This document shows, piece by piece, positions 47,727 through 61,399 of a stretch of DNA of 64,000 bases (its first letter is position 1; each line of letters opens with the position of its first letter). Made by a program: the position numbers and the translations under genes. The stretch is from Galbula dea (lineage: Eukaryota > Chordata > Aves > Piciformes > Galbulidae). The DNA is taken from assembly GCA_013399015.1 (NCBI GenBank), contig VWZX01001949.1, positions 496,001 to 560,000 of the forward strand, read 5' to 3'. The notes under the pieces were generated by a model. It searched no databases. It was not told the origin of the DNA and worked only from the letters and a program-made list of their open reading frames with translations.

Positions 47727-50098
47727 TCTCTCATCGCCTGTGGAAAGTGTTGGTTGTGATTTAGTATCCCAAACTGCAGTTGTTCAACAACTTTCAGACA
47801 AAATGTTTTTATATCAAAACCACACCTTTTGGGAACTGCACTCATTTAGATAGGACTTCCTGGGAAAAAAGAAAAATTCTTTATTTCAGGATAAGAGGTA
47901 ATTTTAGAAATTAATCAGAGAATAGAAATGATTCTTATGCTTACAACACTGTTTTAGAATTTTTCTGTCAGGACAGATTCCTTTCCCTACACTGAATCCA
48001 GAAGATCAGATTTCAAACCAGTCCCCTCTGGTGGTGGCCAAACACTTTGTCTTCTAACAGTCCCTGAAGACCTCTCCTTCCTTCAGAGAACTTCAAAAGA
48101 TTGCAAGTGTGGACTGTAAAACATTTTCTTTCCCAGTGCTGAAACTATATCCCACAATGCAACCGCATGTGGAATACTGACCACATGAGCTCTTAAGTCA
48201 ATTCATATTCACCCAAGGACTATTCTCATGCTCCTTTACATCTGGTGAGGGCTGAACTAGCTGACTCAGACAAGACTTTGTCTCTAACTTCCACCTAAAT
48301 ATCCTCACAGAAAACATCTTTCCTTTCTTACTCATGAGCCAGTTCCTGCTAAAATGTTACACCAGTCTTTATAAAAAAATAACAAAATAAAAATGAATGT
48401 AGGGAAGGATGGCATGACACCACATTTGACAGAGTCATGAATCACATTGCTCAGATGAATGGTTATCCAAAGCCATTAAAAGTGCTTCTGCAGTTCAGCA
48501 CAATACATTGTTTAAAAGGAGTCATACTGGGCTGGAATCTGCTTTCTGTTTCACCAATCTCATAATGAGCTTTAACAGGAGTTGCTCTTGATTTATGTTG
48601 GATCAGGGTCAGACTGGGAACTTTTCTCTCTCTCCATAGTGTTAGCATCATCTCCTAAATAACTTCAACACCCAACACTACAGCAGAGAAGAATCCAAGA
48701 ACAGTAACTGCAGTATAACTCTAAAATGCAAACCTACCTAAGTTGCACTAACATTTATTTTTAAACAAATAGTCTTAAAATAACCAAATCCCATGATTTT
48801 TCCCCTACAAAAAGCAGTCTGAGAGAAACCCAAAACCTAATTGGTGCTTAAAATAGTTCTGGTTTTGGGTGTTTTGGGGTTTTTTTTGTTTGTTTGTTTG
48901 TTTTTTTCTCTTTTTTTTTTTTAAATTCAGAAATCACTCATAAAACCTCAGGATCCAGTGGGATATAACTGTATCTGTCATAGACCTGCAGGCAAATAAA
49001 CTTCAAATTGACAGGGATAATGTTAGAGTTAAATCTCCTTGGGGCTTCATTATTCACAGCAAAATCTGAGACAGCAACCAGGTGCTTGAAGTGTTGTACT
49101 TTATCAGGTGTTTGATTTTTAAATTGAAAGTTTGTGAAGCTTTTTTCCATGAAGCAGAAAACAATTAAAAAAGAGTTCAAATATGGGTATGCAACTGTAG
49201 TGGAATTCAGAATAAAGTGAGAGAGAACAGCTGGCATGAGGAGGTAATTTACTTGACCAGATTCTCCATCCATCATGTAGAATAGCATTGTGTAGCTGAG
49301 GATTTGGGCTCCTCCTAAATGCATCAACACCATATATTTAATCCATGAACAAAACAACTTCCTAACAAGTACTGACACAGATAATTCTGCTTTAAATTAC
49401 TTTCAAAACAACTTAGATATAGAAAGACTTATTAGGAAGCAATCTAATAACTGACTGACAGCACAGTTGCTTTCCATTGGCTTTGTCCTAGGACTGGGGG
49501 ATAATTCTCCCTATGTTTTAAAGTGTTGTGAGTTCATGAGCTGTAATACTACTGCCACACTAAGAGAAGTGATAGTCTTAAGGAGGAAGCATGGACAGAA
49601 AGGTCAAAATGGGACTTCAGAGATGCTGGGAGTAAAAAAAAACTATCATGAAACATGCAGATTCCTATTTCTGTCCTGTTGCACTCCTGTTGTAAGTGCT
49701 ACTTTAAGGCACACAGAAATATACAGCTCCATTCTAATCACTGTGCTCCATAGAGAAATATAAGCCATAGAAACATCTTTTCTTAAAGGACTATGCACAT
49801 AGAAGTGAGGTCAAGCTGAATTGGACAGTAATTGTTGGAAATATTTCTTATTGTGAAATACTTTCAACCTGCTTGCACAGAAGTTAATGAAATATAAGAA
49901 ATAAGTAATACTGGATGTTCATTTGTGAACCATGCAGGTGTATGGAGTATCTGGGTTTAAACCCAGCCATGAAACACAAAATGAGCAGGGCTGATGTAGT
50001 GCAGCTGTATGGAAGCCCAGAAGATTTCAGGAATCCAGCATGCAGAAATCATTAGCCTTGTTTTGTCTTAGACAGGCAGATTAATTTCTCTCTTTAGT
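47727..50098. other. Unique non-coding DNA with one 146-codon frame
   Basis: No recognised gene. A 146-codon open frame on the minus strand (48938-49378) is followed within about 15 bases by an A-rich tract (T-rich on plus, 48880-48922). That is the arrangement of a processed retrocopy, but the predicted protein is not recognised and nothing else supports coding. Confidence 0.5.
48880..48922. repeat. T-rich / (TTTG)n simple sequence
   Basis: A T8 run, then three to four TTTG units, then T7, CTC and T12. On the minus strand it is an A-rich tract just downstream of the stop of a 146-codon open frame. Confidence 0.9.
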
Positions 50099-50310
50099 TC
50101 ATAGGATTGTCAGAGTTGCAAGGGACCTCAAAGATCATCTAGTTCCAACCCCCCTGCCTGGCAGGGACACCATCCACTAGATCAGGTTACCCAGGGACCC
50201 ATCCAGCCTTCTCTTAAAAGCTTCCAGTCATGATACTTCCACAACCTCTCTGGGCAACCTGTTCCACTGCCTAACCACCCTCATAGTGAAGAACTTTTAA
50301 AGGAAGACAT
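50099..50310 (-). mobile_element. CR1 LINE 3' end
   Basis: Minus-strand CR1 3' terminus starting TCATAGGATTGTCAGAGTTG. It continues through AAGGGACCTCAAAGATCATC, the TTCCAACCCCCCTGCC block and the 3' UTR, to the end of ORF2 (CTTCCACAACCTCTCTGGGC, AACCTGTTCCACTGCCTAAC). Similarity stops near 50310, inside the segment encoding the 'KNFF' region. Identity to the family is high over this part, so it is a moderately young, strongly truncated insertion. Confidence 0.92.
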
Positions 50311-50685
50311 CTTGCAGCACAGCATATAGTGTTCATTTCCTAGTCATCATCTGAATAAAACTGAGAAAACAGAATTGAGGATAAATTTTGAGGAGAACAG
50401 TGACCATAAGTGTGGCACCAACGATGAGGTCAAGATCTTACAAATCGTTAAAGATGATTCATTATTTTCCCAAGAAAACAAATCTTGCCAGAAAAGAATA
50501 TTTTGCCAAATAAAACTTTTCCATTATTCTTATTAGATCTTTTTATAAAATCTATGTAAGAAATCTTTGAGTTTCCAAAAGCTTTTGAGTCCCCATTTAC
50601 AGATTTTTTTTGATCACATAAATGTAGCAATATTTCCTTATGGAAGGTCTCTGTATATATACTTTCACAATTTTACATATCCTTT

Positions 50686-50695
50686 CCCCCCCCCC
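50686..50695. repeat. Poly-C run (10)
   Basis: Ten consecutive C within a TTT...TCTTT context. Long mononucleotide C runs are prone to length error in assemblies. Confidence 0.95.
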
Positions 50696-53600
50696 TCTTT
50701 CTATGGGACAAATAAGAAAATAAAGAGTGAAGACTATGAGGAAAGAACACTGCTTTTCAATACTTTATGAATTCTTCAGGAATAAAATTTGGAAAGAATA
50801 ATTCTTCCAGGGAAAATATTATTTGTAGTCTTCTTTATAATGCAGCACATTTATTAACATAGGCTCACTGTTCAAACTTGTTCCAGGTAAACTTTGATAC
50901 ATTTCAGAATAATCTGGTCCACTAACTTGATTTCAGTTTCATTTATACCTATGCATTAGTTTATGATGGTGTAGATGTTACTTGCACCAGGGCAAATGTG
51001 AGATGTGAACTGCATTTCTTTCTCCTACTTCTCTCCATCACAGAGAAGAAAAGAGCTTTTAATGTTCACAAATAAATCAATTGGAACAATTTTCTTTGTA
51101 AGGTGGTGAGTTAGGCTGATTTTGGCTGTCTATAAGTTGTGAGTTATCATAGTGTTTCCAGGACTTTATGACTAGGAGCAATCTTTAGATTGTTCAACCT
51201 GGGTAACCAAACTACAACCCACTAACCCCAAAGAATATCTTCAGAATAGTTATACCAGAGTGCTTCAGCCCCTCAGTTTCTAAAAGGTGAACATGGAAGA
51301 TATTGAAGAAGTCATTATTACCACCACCATCAGAAGCTGCTGCAAGCTGTTACAGCTCTGTTATTCCCACACAGACCCAGTAATCAAACTGGACCCATAC
51401 CTGCAGAGAAACATAAACATTCCTTAAATCCCATCCAGTCAGAGCTGTATAATTTTTCTTGATATGTAACTTGGTGAAAACAGCCTGAAGCATCCAGCTG
51501 GGTGTCTGAGAGGATGACTAATCTGACACTGCTTGAATTAACCAAACCCATGCCCTTCATGTTTTACTTTTCTCAGTAACTGCTGTTTACCAACAAAAAG
51601 ATGAAAGCATGAAATCACACATTTTTGACACTAGGTTTGTTTCCCCTCCCACTTTGTCAATGTCAGCTGTGATCATTCAAAGCAATGGCAGTGACTCTAA
51701 AAACTCCCACTTAAACCACAACTCCCAAGGGAAGTGAGACCAGGCAGCGAGCATCCAACACAGAGTCATCCTGGCTGAAACCAGCATGTCCTGCACAGTT
51801 CCCAACACTGGGCACAATCCTCCTGGACCTCAGATGACAACAACAGCAGTAAGTACTGCAAAGAAAAGTCAGCCTCATTAAAACCAGTGAATCAAATGTG
51901 TGGGGGTGTTTAAGTCAATGGAGTACTACAAGGATAAGTCTGGCCTGGTACCAAGTGTGATGGCTGTGTTTTTTAACAAACTTAGGCCCTCCAGCCATAA
52001 ATTCAACTACACTTTCTAAATTGTTTTTATACCACAGCCCAGTCCCTCATTACTGATGGAATAGTCTTCTTTACAAAACAGGCATCTAAGCAAGTTGGAG
52101 GTTCTGCAGCGATGGTTAGGAGAGCTTACCAGCTGCAAACTGAGTTTTCACCAAAAGGAACAAATCATTTATTAGCTATAATAACCATACAAATCCTGCC
52201 TTCATTTAACCTCCAGGTATGGGGCTGAACCTTGGCTTCACAGAAATCAAAACAGATGGACTTGCCCTCATATTTTAGTTTGTCACTCTAAAGCAACAGA
52301 ACTTGGTAAATCTTCAGACAACAATATTTTTTCCCCTGGTCAGACTGGGTTGTGCTTCTTCAAATCAGTGTTGATGCCTCTTTTTTGGGTGTGCTGCATT
52401 CTTTCCTCCCTGAGACTGAGTAAGATGTCTCTGTGTTATAGCTTCTGTTTACTGGATGCATCAGGCAATGAGGAGATCACAATATTCTGCTTCCCCTTTG
52501 TCTTTATGTTGTGTAATCACTCCATATAGCATGAAAGAGATTTGTATAATAAATTAACCTATCTCTGTTTAATCATTTGCTCTGTGACTGACAAATAGCT
52601 CATCCAGCTCTTTCAGTTTAGGTCAAGTCCATGAGTACACAGAGAGAATGATGGCTGTGATCTGGTAATCATCTTGTTGGAAGCAAGAAACAGTGGAAAA
52701 TGACAAAGCTCAGTAATACTGATTATAAATATTATCAGTAGCCATAAAAATGTGTCATAAAACTATTCCTTTCCCCTCATCTTTTACTAACTGGAGTGCA
52801 GTCTACGCTGCAATGTGCAGCTGGTTCAGAACAAATGAGTTTGGGTGCTGGAAGCAGCCAACTGGAAGCTGAGATCCCCGTGCAGGCTTATTTCTTGGAG
52901 CAGTGTAAACATCTAGAAGTCTTGTTAAGAACATATTTTTTAAGAGTTTAAACCTTTACATCCACAGAGTCATGAGGAAGAGTTCTTTTAGATTGGTTAA
53001 TTCCACCATTTTTTGTGTCATCACAGAGATGAAAAATGCAGTGATCTTTAAGAATTAGAACCTACTTTTCTGAGCTGTGCCCTTGAAAGTGCCTTATCTC
53101 TTCATTACCTGTTATTTAACCTAAATTAAATAACTTCATGCACATATGGAACAGTCATAAAATGCTCTGAAGAGTTACTCATATAACTGTTTTAGGAGTA
53201 AATACAAATATTAATTTGGTAACTTTTCTCTGACAGAAAAGTCATATCATCTTCAAGGGCCACTTACATAAAAATGTAAAAAGGCAAGTTTAAAAATAGT
53301 TATAAGAGAGAATAAAGGTATTTGACCTACTTGAAACAGTTTCACTTTCTATAAGACCCTGGGAAAACTGAAGGGATACTTCAGAGAAGTGGGTTATGAT
53401 AAAAAGATGTTTTGAGAAGTTCCTGACACAAGATAAAAGCTAGATTCCAACTTTAATGTGTGCGTGTCTTTAATTCACATAAAGTAATTAATAAGATGAG
53501 CTAGGAAGGAGTTTTGTGTCACAAATGTGACAAAGTCCTGAAAGTTAAGTTTCTCTTTTCCCACAATGATACAGAAAAGGGGCTTTAAAAGGCTCTAAAT

Positions 53601-56600
53601 GGAACAAGTCCTTTGCTTCCTCATGAATTTTATCTTGTCATATATCACAGCCTCAGATGTCTGCACAGCCCAACTCCAGGTATAAGATATGTGTGAAAAT
53701 ATCTGCACATTGAAATCTGGAGGAACTAAGCTTCCCAGTTAGAACACAGTATTTATACTGTATTGCTGGGAAGGCAATGAAAGATTAATTATGTTATTAA
53801 TCTTAAAACTTATGTTTTTCTTATAATTAGGTGAAATACTGTTTTGATTGGTGATGATGGTTGAAAACCACAGTCCATATATTTAGATTATGCTTTCCTG
53901 CAAAGGGAAATAATGTAAGTCTGGCAATCAAAGAAAAATCTTTTTTAATATACATTTTAAATCTATGGTCTTAGAATGTCTTCTTTTAGATGCACCTGAC
54001 TTTAATACTATAGCAACTACTTAATTGTCATAGTCATTATTTGTTTTTGCTGTTGATTAATATTGAAATTATCCATGGTAAACATAGGATGCTCAATATG
54101 TTCTTTAATACTTTGGTATCTTACAATCTCCTCCAATCATTTACAATACACTGTGGTACAAAATATGGACTAATTTTTAGTAGGGCCATTTTCTTTGAAA
54201 GCTATCCCCACAAGGACAGGTAGAAATATTAGAAACTAAAGTTCATCCTCTTTATTGTTCTTTCACTGGTTTTCTCATTTCTATCTTCCTCCTTCCCATC
54301 TTTGAAGATAGAACAGTTAAGACTGGTAATTGGGTCATTCTGGCTGTCTTTAATAGCAATTTCCTCACCCATCTGTCAGAGAATCCTGTGTGTCTCAAAG
54401 AGTGGGATTCACTGAACTTACAAAGGCTTTCTACTATCATTTAGAAGAGATAATTGTACGTGACTTTTCCCGTGCATTAGGGATCTCCAGCCCTGTGGGC
54501 AGTTTTCCTGGAGTAAATACTATGGGATTAGGTTGTCTATCCAACATGGAGTTTTGCTGCAAAAAGAAGACTTTCTGCTTTTTATAGTGTACAGAAAATG
54601 GACTAGTTTTGCTTACTGTATTGCTTTCTTCCATTTGAAAACAGAAATAAAGCTAATTTTTCTTTCTCATGCATTTATTTTTACCTCTTTGACTTAATGG
54701 GCTAAGGGGCAAGTGAAGTTAAAACATCTGAGCTAAGCAAAGGTGACATTAACCAATTTTACTGTGAATGGCTTGTCAGACATTATTAAGCTTTTCTTGG
54801 GTATATCAGGATTCCTAGCCTGTTAATAACTTTGCCAGCAAAAGAAGGGAGCAAAAATTACTACAGAACTTTTTGGGGTTTTTTTGCACCAAAGAACAGA
54901 AAGGCAAAGATTTGCTCCTTGTCTCCACCAAGCATTTAGTTTGTATGTTGGAAAATGACAAACATTGCCTTTAGCAAGGAATGTGCCTCCCCCCACCCCT
55001 ATTCTTCATGGTTTCTTTCCAAGAAATTTGAACAGTAAATATGACAAAATTCTTGGAACACTAAATTAGCAGTGCCTCCAGGAAGCCTAAGTCTCCATTC
55101 ACCTTTTTAAAACGATTCATGACAACACATTTTGCTTTTTAATCTCCCTGAACCCATCACTTTCTGAAACATCTCTCTGTTCCCAAGATGGAGTTATCTG
55201 AAGCACTCTCCTAATATGTTTGAACAGTTAAACTAGCCTTAAGCACTATAACTTTAATGCATTATAAATGAATCACTATGGATACAAGGTGTCTTGATGA
55301 TCCTGAGTGTTTGCCTTTGTATTGCATTTTCATATCTGTGGTGTTTGCCTACCCAGCAGAAAAACAAGCTTCATAAAATTTGACTATTGTATTAGAGCAG
55401 TCAAATTAAAAAGTTAAGGGGATAATGAAATATAAGACAAATAATAAAATATACTATCTGTCCAGGTCTTACAGGTGATGTATTTGCAAAACTTCTAACC
55501 AGCTGAAAGGGGACTGACAGGTCAAGTACAGCAGCCTGTGCCCAGGACTATATTGCCTGCTTTTGGTACAGGACTCAGTTCTGGTTGCACTGCAAACACA
55601 TCTGTTCTCCATGCATGAAGGGCTAAGAAAGACAGGAACATGCCATGGAAACTCCCAGCTGTCTTTCCTGCTGTGTGCTAACAGAAGTGCCAAACATTAT
55701 CTGCCACACAGGTGAAGAGTAGAGTAGTTTTCAATAAGAAAATATGGTTAAAAAGCAATTGGTTCTCTACCCTGACTTTGTGCTTCCTTATCTAGAGCCT
55801 TCTCTGATTTTCAGTGAGAGTCTGGCTAAATGCTAACCAGGCAAGGATTGCAGTGTTTGGCCCAAGATAATGTGAAAATCAGGTTGGAAAGCATTGTTTG
55901 TCAATGTAAGGGGAGTTGTAGTCCCCTTTTCTTGCATCCTACAACTGTCTTGCCACTATGGATTGATGTAGTGTACAGACCTCTGGTCATAAAACAAAAT
56001 AGCACTCATCTGCCTGGGCAGCCTGTTTCCCACACAAATCAGCATTGCATCTTTTAGTGCTTTCAAAATTAGTCCCTTAGGAGCTAATCCAAATCCCACT
56101 AAAATTCATGGACTATCTCCAAGGGACTGCATCAGGTTTAGGTAAGAGATTTAAAGGTTCATTCAATCAACTGTATTCCCAGAGCCAGAAAATAAATGGT
56201 GCTTACACCATAAACCACCTATAGTATTTATTGATATTTTTACTGATTTTTTTTATGGGCTCCCATTCCTCTAGGAAAGGAGAGGTTCACTTTATAAAGG
56301 AACTATACAGTTTGTGGACAGATGAACTTTTCTGCAAATTCTAAATCTACATAAGGTCATGGAGACCAGACTAATGACTAGATTCTCTTCACACCAAAAT
56401 TAAGTTGATGTCATGATTCAAATTCACAGATTCTCCTGCTATTTTTCAGGTGATCCCAGAATCAGAGCAGCCAGTATTATCTTGCTGGCAAGGTTTTTGT
56501 TTAGTTATAAATATGCAGTGTAACAGGACACTTGTTGCCTCTGCTGTGTAAAATATTTCATCTGACAGTCAATACTAAATGCATAATGACTTGTGTCACA

Positions 56601-58627
56601 GCCAGCTTTGTGGTCCTACTTGTCTTATCCTCAATGCCTTCCAGCTCATCTTTCATTGAAGGACCTAAAACCCTCAAAGGTTATAACTCCACATATACTT
56701 AAACATGCCAGTTACTTGTGCTGCTTAATGCCACCCAACACAGCTGCCCAACAGAAAATGTGAAAGTAGGAATTGTTCTAGCTTTAGTCCTTGGCTCATG
56801 GCATAAAGAAACTTTTTCTGCATTTTATATTTTTCCTCCATTACCTGCCTTCATAAGCAACTCTTCCTTGTGAAAGACAGCTGGTTTCTGACTGAGTCCC
56901 AGTTAACACTCCTACTTAAATACTTACCTTGTACATCTGAAAGAGTCAGGGATTTTCTCACTGTATTGTGTGAGAAAATTACTATCAGAAGGCCAAAATG
57001 TTTGGAACTGGAAGAAGTTGCATTAATAATAGGTGAGTAAATGTCTGGTTTAAGTTCCTGAACTGCTATATGTTGAAAGTACTAGCAAGTAATTGTGTTG
57101 CAAAGCCAAAAGTAAAGCATTTGCCTTTTGCTACTCTTAAAAGAAACAGCTGTATGAGAATCATGCTGTTATTCTTGACAGATTGTTGCAGCTCAGCTCT
57201 CGGTGAACTTCAAGAAACAGGATATGGGGCACCTAACAGGAAACTCACTTTCCCCTCTTTCCATTGCCTTACAAACAGACAAATCCACAGGAGTTATCTC
57301 CTCATATTTATTCTTTTAAGCCATCTACAGATTCAGCATTGTTGTGTGACCTTTTAACCACATGTGCACAACAAAGCACTGCTCAATGCTTTACAGATGC
57401 ATTTCCTGTTCAAAATAGTAGTTCAATTCAGAAAGAAAATGATAGAAAAACAGTGTAGTTTCCCTTGTCTACATTTTTTTTTCAAAGAATAAGAGACTTC
57501 TGTCACTTTATCTTGTGTAGGTTATTAGCTGTTTTTAATTGGAAACAGAATAAAAGCATGTCTGATCTTAATGTCAATATGATCACTGGAAAGGCATTTC
57601 TTGAGTTTCTGGCCAGAATCATCTTATTTTAGCAGCCAAAATTCTGTTCCTGGCATGAAGATCTGCTCTGTAGCCTATTCATCCCACCTCCTACCAGATA
57701 CAGAGCAATACTCAGTCTTTTCCTTAGCTCTCATTAATTAGCCTAAAAGCTATTTGTTAAGCACTGATCATTTAAAAGCCAACTTTCAGCCCTTACATGT
57801 GATGTTGTAAACCACATTGGATACACATCAGGAACTCTGCAATAGTTCCTAGTATAGCCACTATCTTTTCCTGGAAAATGAAACTACCTGGTGATAGATG
57901 TGGTCTCCTGTAAAATGAAAATAAGAGAAGTTAAACATTTTCACTAGTTCTCTGGGTAACAGTTTGCAGAGGACTTGTAACTTTGAACTCTGTCTGCTAA
58001 GCCATCAGGTTATGATTTGTGTACAACTCCATTGCAGCCTGGGAAGGTTTACATTTCTTGATTAAAGTTATTCATAACTTATAGTTTAGACAACTGAAAT
58101 CATTGTAGTTTTCTAACAATGCTAATTGGATTCTAGATTGCACTATTTTGCTGTGTTTAGCAAAGAGAGAACTGTTATCCTGCTTTCTTCATGCTGTTCA
58201 GTATGCACCAGATCATTAATGTGAAATACTGCAGAGCTGGTTTGCAATTCATCTTAAAGATGAACTGCAGTTCCTTAATGGTCCTGAACTTTTAGTTTAA
58301 GAAAATAAATAATATAAATCCTTTGCTGTAGGGCATAGGGGAGGAACCAAAAGTGCCCATTCCTGGCACTAGGATTATAAAAAATCTCTGCTAGAAAATG
58401 CCTTCTATCTTACTAGACATTACTTATTCCCTGACTTCATTGCTTCAGTGGATTAATTGTCACCAGCCAAATATTTTGTACAACATAGAGGCTGCCAAGG
58501 AATTCTTTGAGCATATATGTCTGTATTACTGAAAGTGGCCAATATTGTTTAAAAATGCAGCTGAATTTCTCAGGCTAAAGTGACACTATAATATAAGGAG
58601 TAACTTGGTTTTCTTTTTGTATTTGTG

Positions 58628-58628
58628 N
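58628..58628. other. Ambiguous base (N)
   Basis: A single N in otherwise unremarkable AT-rich DNA, with no repeat boundary or breakpoint at the site. Confidence 0.9.
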
Positions 58629-61091
58629 CAAATTCTAGTTTGTTGTATATTAGGGTCACATTTCAGAACAGTAGGCAATAACCTGCTCTGGAGTTTAATT
58701 ATATTCCTTCTATTCAAACATTTTGGGCCAGTGTACTGGAAAATCCTAACTGTTTTTGTGAGTGCTTACCTATTTTTCTTCAAAAGTGTTTCCCAGAGAC
58801 CTATTACATTCTCTATTACTGCAGGTGAAATCCACCATATCTTCCCATACAAACCATGGACATGGAGAGATTGTTCCAAATCCTTTCACCTGAGAATGAC
58901 AAAGTGTAGTTTGGCTTCAATATGCCAGGCTGAGTTTTCAACCCTTGAAGTATAAAGTCATCCATTTCATCTATAAATGCACCAAATCCAATTTACCATC
59001 AAGTCACATGGAATTTGTTATACCATTTAAAAATATCTCCTTTCAGATTACAACCATATCTAAAATATGTGGCTGCTCTGTCACCAAATAATAAAAAAGC
59101 CAAAGAAAATAAGATCTGAAAGGCTGTGCTGTGAGACTCCTAACACAGAGGAATGTCATGGTCTGGAGTTCACTGCAGCAGAAAACAAGCTGGAAGAGAT
59201 GCTGTAGTTGAGGCATTTTCTCTGCTAAATTATCAATCTACTCTAACAAAGACATTTGAACTTGTGAAAGAAAGGATATAGGTTTCTCAGGGTGTCAGTG
59301 CAAAGAGGTGTTGCTATGCACACCTTGTGGATATTTGAACAAGCTAGGAAATCACTCTGCAATAGTGAAAAGGTGCTGAGAAAGTTCTCCTCTTTTTATT
59401 ACTGCTATTTTGTGCTCCACCTACCTATTAAGTTTCTGTATCACTGTAACATGCATAGCTCTTTCTTTCCATTCATTCAGCTGCAATCTATTCAAATACC
59501 TGGATGAAAGGATCTTTCAGAGGAGACTTCTTGTAACAAGAAACCTGACCAGTCAAGTCCTATGGGATATAGACTAACTTCTTTCTCACGGTAAAATCCA
59601 AGCCATTAAGTAACACACTGTAAAATGAGACTACTCATATAACACCATGTCACAAGCTCTTCACAACAAATGAGACAGGCAGGCACCTTGCCTGCCAACT
59701 TCTAACACCCTGCTTAGTCCCCCTAGCTCTGCCTGGAGCTGGCATTTCCAGTAACATCTTTCAGAGAAAAAGCCCAGAAGGGATCATTGTGATTTAGAAA
59801 GATAAATATTTCATAAGTGAGAAAGTGATTTAGGTGCCTTTGCCAAGTTCAAAATCCTGGTTGTAAGCATGAGTAAGTTGGTGTATTGGGATAAATTGCT
59901 GTAATTGTGTTACATTTAGGTAATGAAGTTAGGATGTTCTCAGATGTCCTTAGTGAAGACACACATAGTAGCAGCCCCAGACCTGGCACTTCTGCAGCTA
60001 GTTTGGATTTGCAAACTGTGGTTTATGGCAGTGTACCAAGGCCTTGGGACTGAGATTAGATCCCTGCACTTTTTGTTGGTTGCTTGGGGAGCACAACCAC
60101 ACAGCCAGGGGAAAAGGAGAGGAGAAGCAGAACTGCAGCATCAATTAACACCCAAACAGACAGTCTTAACCTGGGAAGCTACTGCCACCAGAGTTTATGA
60201 CATAAAGAAGTAACTGACAGCCTTCTTCACTCTGTCTGGAGTGATACCTTATCCATGAAATGGCTCCTTTCAGCCTAATGTTCCATCTGAGAGAAAGCAC
60301 TGTTAGACCTATGCATTAACCTTTACTTGACATTCATTGTGCAAATGCAGGGCATAGACCTACAAGCCACTGTCTGTCACAGCAGGAGCAAACAGCCCAT
60401 TCCAGGAGCTCTGGACAGCTGTGCACTGAAAGAGACAGGTGTATGTTGAGCATCAGGATTCAGGACTGTTATTGAAAACTCAGGCTAGTTGAGAGAGTTT
60501 TGTTTTGTTAGAGATAAAAATAAAGAATTCATAGTTGAAACTAAATATCTTTATATAGCCAAAGTATTTTCAAATATTTAGTTACTTTTGATAATCATAA
60601 TTCTCATAATTTTTTGTTTTATTTTTAAACTGTGGTAGATTAATATTTGAATTATTCTTTTCCATTGTGGTACAGGCAAACCAATTCTTCTGCCCAACTC
60701 AACTGGCAAACCTGTGGCTTCTTTTTAAACAGATTAGATATCTTCAATAGATCTGTGATTTCCAACTCAAGTTTCTTATACATTGTCTGCAATTTCACAT
60801 TGTACAGCAGTGATCTTTTTGCACCATTAGAGCAGTGGGAATCCAGAACAGAGGGCTGTACATATTTTATCCCTTTTTTCTTCTTTTTTTCCAGGATTTC
60901 TGCTATTCAATGCTTCATTGCTTTCAGCCTGTTTTTCCTATCTTTAAGCATTATAGTCCTGAACAATTGGGAAGGGCATAGGTATTAACTGAGGTCCTTA
61001 ATTGTGTATTAGTCTGTAGGGGAAAGAAAAACAATCTGAAATTCCATGTATTGTTTGATGGAAACTGCCCTGACACCATTATATACACAAC

Positions 61092-61114
61092 ATCCTCCAA
61101 TTTCATTGGAGGAT
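61092..61114. repeat. Perfect inverted repeat, 10-bp stem and 3-nt loop
   Basis: ATCCTCCAAT, then TTC, then ATTGGAGGAT. Pairing stops at both outer flanks. There is no T-tract to suggest a terminator, and in a eukaryotic window of this size one such palindrome is expected by chance. Confidence 0.9.
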
Positions 61115-61399
61115 CAACACATTACTCAGTGTAAGGCAATTATTTCAGAAAGGTGAGGCACACAGCCACAGTCAAACTATGTGAATAAGCTGAAAAAAAA
61201 ATCTTGTGTGCTTTAAGGCTTGTTTGATTTATATCCCAACTGTATCACTTAGTCTTACAAAAGATATTAGCTCTCCCCACATATCATACTTTACTCATTG
61301 GAGCATTATATGGCTTACTTAATTATTGTAAGCACATGGGGGATGCTGGATTAAAAAGCCTATAGACATTTAAAGTAGGATTAATGTCTCTGCATAACA

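Larger units (their letters stand above)
50311..61399. other. About 11 kb unique non-coding stretch
   Basis: No gene, CR1 or LTR recognised. A run of ten C lies at 50686-50695. The longest frame is 116 codons (58605-58955 plus) and contains the second ambiguous base of the window at 58628. Its translation is hydrophobic at the start but matches nothing known. Segments near 52480-52650 and 54700-54800 have the look of conserved non-coding DNA. A perfect 10-bp stem inverted repeat lies at 61092-61114. Confidence 0.55.

Noticed and set aside
58605..58955. 116-codon plus-strand frame with hydrophobic start
   Set aside because: Contains an N, has no recognised domain, and hydrophobic T-rich translations are expected from AT-rich DNA.
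61092..61114. Perfect hairpin as a microRNA precursor or terminator
   Set aside because: The stem is only 10 bp with no extension, far shorter than a pre-miRNA, and factor-independent terminators are not relevant to this genome.
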